A DNA stretch of 9,077 nt, taken from assembly GCA_023391775.1 (NCBI GenBank), contig JAEWAG010000063.1, positions 1-9,077 of the forward strand, given 5' to 3'. Position 1 is the stretch's first letter. Each line of letters starts with the position of its first letter. The notes below the pieces were generated by a model, which had not been told where the DNA came from, did no database searches, and saw only the letters and a program-made list of their open reading frames with translations. The stretch is from Pseudomonadota bacterium (GTDB lineage Bacteria > Pseudomonadota > Gammaproteobacteria > Xanthomonadales > Xanthomonadaceae). The translations under genes were made by a program, and so were the position numbers. Positions 1 through 6,200 of this stretch are shown one piece after another.

Positions 1-210
1 CGCGGCCTGATGCTCGGCGCGGTGCTGGCCCCGGCCTTCGCCGCTCGCGCCGGCGAGCTGCTCGACCATGCCGCCCACCAGGGCCTGCTGGTGCTGCAGG
101 CCGGCCCGGATGTCCTGCGGCTGGTGCCCGCGCTCAACATCACCGACGCCGATGTCGCCGAGGGTCTCCAGCGCCTGCGCACGGCGGTCAAGGCGCTGGT
201 GGCCGGCTGA
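1..210 (+). CDS. argD: Acetylornithine aminotransferase, C-terminal end (partial)
   Basis: Only the last 69 residues are present, and the frame is already open at base 1. The fragment opens with R-G-L-M-L-G, matching the 'RG.GLM.G' segment in the small C-terminal domain of class III PLP-dependent aminotransferases. It continues with 'LLVLQAGPDVLRLVPALNIT', the conserved region whose arginine contributes to substrate carboxylate binding in this fold. It ends in a typical amphipathic C-terminal helix. Acetylornithine (or succinyl-diaminopimelate) aminotransferase is the family member this tail most resembles. It would transfer an amino group between glutamate and N-acetylglutamate semialdehyde in cytoplasmic arginine biosynthesis. 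The PLP lysine and most of the enzyme lie upstream, so another class III aminotransferase cannot be excluded. A hairpin terminator candidate follows, so it is probably not co-transcribed with the genes downstream. Confidence 0.85.
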   Translation, partial: RGLMLGAVLAPAFAARAGELLDHAAHQGLLVLQAGPDVLRLVPALNITDADVAEGLQRLRTAVKALVAG

Positions 211-240
211 GCCACGGTCCCATTGCATTGCTGGAAGGGC

Positions 241-269
241 AGGGCCGGCAGCATCTCCCGGCCTTGTTT
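241..269 (+). terminator. Probable intrinsic terminator after argD
   Basis: AGGGCCGG (241-248) can pair with CCGGCCTT (258-265), giving an 8-bp stem with one G-U pair and a 9-base loop. It is followed by GTTT. The stem is GC-rich and lies 31 bases after the argD stop codon, the expected place. The T-run is short and interrupted, so the call is moderate. Confidence 0.5.
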
Positions 270-354
270 CGTGTGCGCACGCGGCCGGCTCGATACGCCA
301 TTGCGTCAAATTCCCGACGCGAAAGGCCTGCCTGTTCGCGTCAGAAAATAACCG

Positions 355-384
355 TTTCCCCGCTGCATCCTGTTCTTCTATGAT
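355..384 (+). promoter_or_regulatory. Possible sigma-70-type promoter for the protease operon
   Basis: TATGAT at 379-384 matches five of six bases of the -10 consensus and lies in the A/T-richer part of the gap. The best -35 partner is TTTCCC (355-360) at 18-bp spacing, a weak match. If used, it would give an untranslated leader of about 190 bases before the ATG at 579. This rests only on motif similarity. Confidence 0.28.
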
Positions 385-405
385 CCATTCCTGATTGGAT
401 GGTTG

Positions 406-421
406 CTGGCGTAAGTGCCAG
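406..421. repeat. Small inverted repeat (CTGGC / GCCAG)
   Basis: CTGGC (406-410) and GCCAG (417-421) are perfect inverted arms around a 6-base spacer, about 22 bases downstream of the TATGAT box. They could be an operator half-site pair or a short leader hairpin. Five-base arms are short enough to arise by chance. Confidence 0.2.
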
Positions 422-560
422 ATGAGGCGGGTACCGGGGAGGTGCCTTCCCTATATGTGATCCGGCAGCGGACACCCCTGTTTTTCCAGTCATTCGTGGT
501 TTGCCGGAAGTTGGAAGGACAGGCGCGCCAGCCAGGCGCGCCGGTGTTGTCGTGCTTTAC

Positions 561-567
561 AGGGGAG
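561..567 (+). promoter_or_regulatory. Shine-Dalgarno-like AGGGGAG for the ATG at 579
   Basis: AGGGGAG ends 11 bases before the ATG at 579, a slightly long but usable spacing. It is the only good purine-rich site before any candidate start of the protease gene. The later in-frame ATGs at 735, 738 and 768 have none. An in-frame TAG at 573-575 excludes an earlier start. Confidence 0.4.
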
Positions 568-578
568 CCGCGTAGCAC

Positions 579-1982
579 ATGTGCGTCCACATGCGCGCCC
601 ATGCCGGGGCGCCGCCGAACCAGGCGAGCCTTGCCGGCCCGCGTCCAGCCCAGAGCCGGTCCATGTACCGCCATGCCCGTAGGTTGCGGCCGGGTTGCGG
701 CATCGGGCCGGTCCTGTCCGTGCACGTCGCGGGCATGATGAGGGCCATCACCCGGGCCACTGCCTGGATGAGGCCTGGTTCCAAGGGACGGTGGCGGATC
801 CGCCGGTCGTCCGCGCGCGCCTGTAACAGGGCATGGCTTGCCCTGGCGTTGTGCGTTTGCGTGGCGGCCCAGGTCCACGGACGGGAGCTGGTATTCGACA
901 ACCTGGGCGAACCGGCGCGCGTGGTCGCCGACGGTGGGCACCACCTGCTGCACCATCGTGGCAGGCAGATCCGCGTACGCCTGTCCGACCGGTTGCTGGT
1001 GAGCGCGCCACCGTCCGTCACCGCGGACGACCTGCGGCGGATGGAAGCGGACATCGTCCAGGTACAGCAGCTTTCCGCGCAGGGAACGGCCTGCATCTGG
1101 CTGCTGACCGTCAGCACCGGGCGGCTGGCCGACGTGCTGCATGTGCTGCAGGCCCAGCCCGTGCTGCGCGGCGTGCAGCCTGACCTGCTGCAGGTGCGTG
1201 CACCAGCTGCCATTCCCGTCGCCCGACCCGGCGCCACTGCCACGCAGCAACCCCCGATTGCGCCCGCTGGTGAGGCTCCCGGTGTCCGCGTTGCGATCAT
1301 CGATGACGGTTTCGACTTCGCGCACCCGTCCCTGGCCGGGGTGCAGGTCCTGCTCCAGTACGACGCCGACCAGCGCATCGCCGATGCATCGCCGAAGGTG
1401 CCTGCGGACGGCCATGGCACGCGGGTGGCCGGGGTGATCCTGGCGGTAGGTGCCGGTGATGCCTCCGACTCCGTGGCTGCGCCACCCGGACTGATCGCCA
1501 TCCGCCAGGCCTCGAGCTGGAGCTCGGACCTGGTGCTCGCATTCTCGGTCGCGCGGCTGATGCACGCCGACGTGGTGAACGCCAGCTGGGTGCTGGGCTA
1601 CCTGCCGCAGCCACTTGCCGAGCTGGTCGAGGACTGGCAGCGCGACGCGCTCCCGCCGTACGTGGTGGCTGCCGCCGGCAACGACGCGCGCGATGCCTGC
1701 GAGGCCAACGCGCTGGCCGGGATCGAAAGCGTCTGGCTGGTGGGCGCGCTCGATGGGCACGGGCACGCAACGGCTTATTCGAATCACGGCGAGTGCGTAA
1801 GCCTGTCCGCCCCGGCGCCGCATACGAGCGCGCGCGAGGGCGGCGGTTACGGTCCGTTCGACGGCACCTCGGCCGCCGCTGCCCACGTGAGCGCCCTGCT
1901 GGTCCGCGCGCTGGGCCGGGGCGAGCGCCCCGACCTCGAGGCGATGCGCCGCCAGCTGGCCACGACGGAGGCTGCGCGATGA
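579..1982 (+). CDS. Subtilisin-family (S8) serine protease, exported
   Basis: A predicted serine endopeptidase of the subtilisin clan, 467 residues from the ATG at 579. The catalytic set is complete: Asp242 in 'VAIIDDGFD', His279 in 'DGHGTRVAGV', oxyanion Asn368 in 'AAAGNDA' and Ser431 in 'DGTSAAAAHV'. Spacing resembles subtilisin, and the domain is compact (about residues 230-467). A hydrophobic stretch near residues 85-97, preceded by many arginines and followed by 'AAQVHG', looks like a Sec signal or signal anchor. Residues about 102-205 may be a propeptide, followed by a Pro/Ala-rich linker. The start is uncertain: 579 has AGGGGAG upstream and codons 579-767 keep a coding-like G/C bias at third positions (about 55 of 63 codons), but this gives an unusually long n-region. 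ATGs at 735, 738 or 768 give a more ordinary signal peptide but lack a ribosome site. It overlaps the next gene by 4 bases, so co-translation is likely. The substrate is unknown; the giant protein downstream is one candidate. Confidence 0.9.
   Translation: MCVHMRAHAGAPPNQASLAGPRPAQSRSMYRHARRLRPGCGIGPVLSVHVAGMMRAITRATAWMRPGSKGRWRIRRSSARACNRAWLALALCVCVAAQVHGRELVFDNLGEPARVVADGGHHLLHHRGRQIRVRLSDRLLVSAPPSVTADDLRRMEADIVQVQQLSAQGTACIWLLTVSTGRLADVLHVLQAQPVLRGVQPDLLQVRAPAAIPVARPGATATQQPPIAPAGEAPGVRVAIIDDGFDFAHPSLAGVQVLLQYDADQRIADASPKVPADGHGTRVAGVILAVGAGDASDSVAAPPGLIAIRQASSWSSDLVLAFSVARLMHADVVNASWVLGYLPQPLAELVEDWQRDALPPYVVAAAGNDARDACEANALAGIESVWLVGALDGHGHATAYSNHGECVSLSAPAPHTSAREGGGYGPFDGTSAAAAHVSALLVRALGRGERPDLEAMRRQLATTEAAR
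1967..1971 (+). promoter_or_regulatory. Ribosome binding site GGAGG for the TIGR03032 gene
   Basis: GGAGG lies 7 bases before the ATG at 1979, inside the last codons of the protease. The strong site at ideal spacing fixes the start of the second gene at the ATGA overlap, although its frame is open much further upstream (from about 1793). Confidence 0.7.
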
Positions 1983-3247
1983 ACCTGCCCGCGTCCGAGG
2001 CGATGGACTTCAGCGCCGAGCACTCGGCCAACCTGCCTATGCTGCTGGAGAAGCTGGATATCGCCCTGGCCTTCACCTCCTACCAGGCCGGCCGCCTGAT
2101 GCTGGTGCGCAGCGACGGCCAGCAGCTGGACGTCAACTACAAGAGCTTCCCGCGCCCGATGGGGCTGACGGTCACCCGCGACAGCCTGACCCTCGGCACA
2201 TTCGCCCAGGTGCTGAAGTTCCAGCGCGAGGACGGGCTGCTGGAACAGATCAAGCAGCCGCTGCCGCCGATCGAGGAAGACATCACCGCGCCGCGTATCC
2301 GCCCGCACGCCGCGGAGGTGCCGGCCAATGCGGGCGGGCCGCAGGAATCCCACGAGCCGGCGATCGACCAGGCGGAGTTGCAGCAGTTGGAGCGGGAGCG
2401 CCAGCGCTGGCTGGAGTTCGAGCGCGCGCAGATGGCACCGGTCGACTCGCGGGTCGATGCCTGCTTCATCAGCCGCAGCGCGCACTACACGGGGATGATC
2501 AACATCCACGACATCGCCTGGGGCGATGAAGGGCTGTGGGCGGTCAACTCCAGCTTCTCCTGCCTGTGCACGCTGGGCCCGGATGCGAGCTTCGTGCCGC
2601 GCTGGAAGCCGCACTTCATCAGCGATCTCCAGCCTGAAGACCGCTGCCACCTCAATGGCATGGCCCTGCGCGACGGCCGTCCCGCCTACGTCACCACGTT
2701 CTCGACCTGCGACGAGCCGGGCATGTGGCGCAGGGGCGAAATTTTCGACGGCACCCTGATGGACGTGCAGCGCAACCAGATCCTGCTGCGTGGCCTGCAC
2801 ATGCCGCACTCGCCGCGCTGGCATCGCGGCCACGTGTACTACTGCAACTCCGGCGAAGGCCAGCTGTGCCGGTTCGATCCGGCCAGCGGCCACAACGAGG
2901 TGCTGGCCGAAGTCCCCGGTTTCACCCGCGGCATGGCCTTCCATGGCCCGTTGCTGTTCCTGGGCCTGTCCAAGGTCCGTCGCAGCGACGTCACCGCCGA
3001 GGCGCCACTGGGCGCCCGCCATGAGCGGACCTACTCCGGCATCTGGGTTTTCAACCTGGAGACCCTGCAGGTGGCCGCCACCCTCAGTTTCACCGGCAAC
3101 GTCGACCAGATCTACGACGTGGCCGTGCTGCACGGCTGCCACTTCCCCGAGTTGATCGAACCTGCGCACCCGCGAATGCGCAACCACTTCTGCTTTCCAC
3201 CCCTGTCCGCGGTCCAGCCAGACACAGCTACCGCCAAGGCCCCCTGA
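1979..3247 (+). CDS. TIGR03032 / DUF4915 family protein of unknown function
   Basis: 422 residues, recognised from the signature blocks of the TIGR03032 family: 'HDIAWGDEGLWAVN', 'SFSCLCTL', 'SFVPRWKPHFIS', 'EDRCHLNGMALRDG', 'LHMPHSPRWHRG' and 'GFTRGMAFHGPLLFLGLSK'. The family's biochemical function is not established. Recurring blocks of the form G-x-W/V-hydrophobic-N/D suggest a beta-propeller-like fold (inference). Cys and His residues cluster in the conserved blocks (Cys195, Cys197, Cys223, His224, His274, His277, His282, Cys289) and could form a metal or active site. There is no signal peptide or membrane segment, so it is probably cytoplasmic although both neighbours are exported. Residues about 95-158 look like an insertion relative to the family core, as I recall it, including a charged probable helix or coiled coil ('AELQQLERERQRWLEFERAQ'). 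The start follows a strong GGAGG; the gene overlaps the protease by 4 bases and the giant gene by 1. Confidence 0.88.
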   Translation: MNLPASEAMDFSAEHSANLPMLLEKLDIALAFTSYQAGRLMLVRSDGQQLDVNYKSFPRPMGLTVTRDSLTLGTFAQVLKFQREDGLLEQIKQPLPPIEEDITAPRIRPHAAEVPANAGGPQESHEPAIDQAELQQLERERQRWLEFERAQMAPVDSRVDACFISRSAHYTGMINIHDIAWGDEGLWAVNSSFSCLCTLGPDASFVPRWKPHFISDLQPEDRCHLNGMALRDGRPAYVTTFSTCDEPGMWRRGEIFDGTLMDVQRNQILLRGLHMPHSPRWHRGHVYYCNSGEGQLCRFDPASGHNEVLAEVPGFTRGMAFHGPLLFLGLSKVRRSDVTAEAPLGARHERTYSGIWVFNLETLQVAATLSFTGNVDQIYDVAVLHGCHFPELIEPAHPRMRNHFCFPPLSAVQPDTATAKAP

Positions 3248-3249
3248 TG
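3236..3249 (+). promoter_or_regulatory. TGATG stop-start overlap with weak SD (translational coupling)
   Basis: The TGA stop of the TIGR03032 gene (3245-3247) shares its final A with the ATG at 3247. Only a weak AAGG (3236-3239) lies upstream, at 7-base spacing. This favours re-initiation by ribosomes finishing the upstream gene, tying output of the giant protein to that of the TIGR03032 protein. Confidence 0.6.
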
Positions 3250-6200
3250 AGCCATTCCCTGAAGAGAACCGCCCTGAAAGCCTTGCTGCCGGCCCTGTTG
3301 CTGGGCCAGCCGGGCTTCGCCTCGGTACGCAGCAGCTCGGTATCCCGCGGACGCAGCGGCCGTGCGGCGCTGGCGGTCAACCAGGCTTCCGCACAGGGCG
3401 GGGAGACAGCGGCCGGGCAAGCAAGGACTGCCGCCACGCAGGCCAATCCGTTCGCGGCGTTCGGCGGTGCAGGAGCACGCCAGGAACGCCACGAGGTCGA
3501 ACCGGCGGCGGAAACCCTGGGGTTCCTGGCGGCGCAGGGCCTGCTCTCGCCGCAGAACGTGGTCAAGGCCAGCCTGTCCGGGGAGGACTTCGACGGAAGG
3601 AAGCAGTTCGCGGCCTTTCCTGCTGGCAGTGACGCCGTGAACTGCGACAAGCCGGATCGTCCGGCTGGATATTCGCGTTTCTCCTGGTTCAACAACGGAC
3701 AATCCTGCTTGGTCACTCCGGCCGGGTTGTACGCATACAACCTTGCGGCCTGCCGGAACCTCTACAACCAGTGCAAGGCGCCCGCCAACGCTGCGCCGGT
3801 CAACACCACGCCGCCGACCATCACCGGTTCCCTGGTCCAGGGCGGCGCGGTGATGGCCTCCCCGGGTATCTGGGTCGATGACGACGGTGACTCCTACACG
3901 CTTTCCTATGCCTGGTACCGCTCCAGCACTGCCGACGGCGGTGACAGGATCCAGGTCGGCGTCGGGCAGGGCTACGCTCCCGGATCGGCCGACGCGGGCA
4001 AGTTCGTGGCCGTGGCGGTTACCGCGGCCGATGGCAGGGGGGCTACCACCACGGTGTGGTCGGGCTTCATGCAGGTGCCCGCGAACAGCCCGCCCACCGG
4101 AATTACCCTGTCCAATGCCATCGTGAGGCAGGACGCGGGAACAGATGCCGAGGTCGGCACCCTGGGCACCCTCGACCCGGACCCGGGCGATACATCCGTC
4201 TACACGCTGGTGTCTGGCGGCCAGTACTTCAGCATCGCGGGCGCCACCCTGCGCGCCAATGACGCCGGACAGATGCCCCCGGGGCCATACATCGTCCGCG
4301 TCCGCACCACGGACAGCGAAGGCGCGTCCTTCGAGCAGGACCTTGTCGTAACGATTGTGGCGGTCGACACGACCCCGCCCGTGGTGACGATTTCTTCGAG
4401 TGCGGCAAGGCTCAAGGCAGGCGAGACGGCCACCATCACCTTCGATGTGAGCGAACCGGTCACTGGTTTCAGCCAGACAGACGTACGGGTCGCAGGTGGT
4501 GGGCTGGACGGATTCCAGGGCGCCGCCGCGCGCTACACCGCAACGTTCCGCCCTGACCCGGGGGTCAACGACGGCACCGCCACCATCTCTATCGAAGCGG
4601 GGGCTTTCGGCGACGCGGAAAACAATCCCAACCCCGCGGCGCAGTTCTCGTTGCCTTATGACACCCTGGCGCCGGCAGCGCCATCAGCGCCGGACCTGTC
4701 CGCGGCCGACGACACCGGCATTGACAGCGCGGATAACATTACGCAGCTCACCTCACTCGTTCTCACCGGCTCTGCCGAAGATGGCGCGACTGTGGATGTC
4801 ATGGAGGGAGCCACTTCACTGGGCAGCACCGTCGCTACGGGCGGGGTCTGGACGCTCTCCATCACGCTGGCGCAAGGCAGCCACCAGCTCCGGGCGCGCG
4901 CCACGGATGCCTTTGGCAACCAGTCGCCTCTGTCGGATGGGCTGTACGTCGTCGTCGATACAGTGGCGCCCGTGGTCCTCGACATGACCGGCGACCGCGT
5001 ACCTGGTGGATCTGCGGTTACCTATGACGTCAGTTTCAGCGAGCCTGTCGTCGGGGTTGTCCGCGAGAGCTTCGTGCTGACGCGGACAGGCACTGCGGAC
5101 GGCGAAATCACCTCTATCCAGGACGATGGCAGCCGCGTCACCGTCGTGGTTTCAAACCTCAGTGGCGTCGGCTCACTTCGACTGGACCTGGCAGCCGACA
5201 ACGGCATCTCCGACCAAGCGGGCAACGTGGTTGCCCGTTACTCCGGCGGGACCGCAGTGCACGTGGATACCACCACTGTCCCGGCGGCCCCGGGCATGGT
5301 GGCCGCCACGGCATCCAGTGGCGAGGCCATCGTGAGCTTCCAGGCCCCGCCCGATGGAGGCAGGCCCATCACCCGCTATACCGCCATCCCCAGCCCGGCG
5401 GTGCCGGGCGGTCCGTTCACCTGCAACGGGCCGGCCGCCTGCCCGATCACCATCACCGGGCTCACCAACGGAACCCCGTACACCTTCACCGTCACCGCGA
5501 CGAATGAGAACGGGACCAGTGCGGCCTCGGCGCCCTCCAACCCCGTGGCGTTGGCAGCGTCCCAGAGCATCCAGTTCAACCTCGCTGCTTCCTGGCCATT
5601 CGACGCCCCGCTGCGGCTGAACGCCTCGGCGACTTCGGGGTACGAACTGGAGTATGGGTCATCGACGCCATCGGTCTGCACCGTCAGCGGTGCGGACGTG
5701 AGCTTCATATCGGCCGGTACCTGCACGATCTCGGCCAGTCAGGCAGGCGACGCCGCGTGGTTGCCGGTCCATGACGAACATTCGTTCACGGTCCAGGCCG
5801 TCAGTCCCAGTGCGCCGCTCATCACCGGCGTTACGGTCGCCGGGGTCGATGCCGTGCAGGTGGCCTTTGATCCGCCAGTGTCCGATGGTGGTGCCGCGAT
5901 CACCGGGTACGTCGTCGCCACCGAGAGCGGGGAGAGCCGGACCGGCAGTGGAAGTCCGATACGTTTCGAGGGGCTCCCGGTTGGCCTGACCTACCGGTTC
6001 ACAGTGACCGCACGAAACTCGGCCGGATTTGAACGGACGTCGCTGCTTTCCGACGAGGTCGCGTTGGCTGCTGCCGATCCAGTCAGCGGCGTTCTTGTCA
6101 CCTACGGCCAGCCGGCTGCCATCTTCCCATCCGTCAGGCCGGGCGGAACGCCCGTGCTGGCCATCGAGTCGCAGCCGCGGCACGGCACGGCCAGCATTGT

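Larger units (their letters stand above)
211..578. other. Intergenic region with no supported gene
   Basis: These 368 bases separate argD from the protease. The middle (about 300-500) is noticeably less GC-rich than the flanking genes, as expected for a regulatory region. Open frames crossing it on either strand translate to low-complexity Arg/Pro/Cys-rich sequence with no recognisable motif. Contents seen: the terminator candidate at 241-269, a promoter candidate at 355-384, a small inverted repeat at 406-421, paired GGCGCGCC palindromes at 522-529 and 535-542, and AGGGGAG at 561-567. The perfect 10-bp palindrome GCACATGTGC (575-584) spans its right edge. No tRNA, riboswitch or CRISPR repeat was recognised. 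Confidence 0.6.

Noticed and set aside
452..476. TATATGTGATCC... as a CRP/Clp-type operator
   Set aside because: A TGTGA half-site is present but no matching TCACA half-site lies at the required spacing, so it is not supportable.
415..738. A 107-codon plus-strand open frame before the protease
   Set aside because: It overlaps the protease frame out of phase, lacks a ribosome binding site and gives Arg/Cys/Pro-rich sequence with no motif.
378..1886. A 502-codon open frame on the minus strand
   Set aside because: It covers the intergenic region and the S8 protease in antisense. The plus strand has the full subtilisin catalytic motifs, whereas this frame is low-complexity Arg/His/Gly/Pro sequence with no recognisable family.
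1793..1978. Upstream extension of the TIGR03032 gene to an earlier ATG at 1793
   Set aside because: The extra residues are Arg/Pro/Gly-rich out-of-phase readings of the protease end, including its catalytic serine region. The strong GGAGG and the ATGA junction place the start at 1979.
1847..3187. A 446-codon open frame on the minus strand
   Set aside because: It is antisense to the TIGR03032 gene, whose family motifs are unmistakable on the plus strand. The antisense translation shows only Val/Ala/His/Arg-rich composition typical of mirrored high-GC coding DNA.
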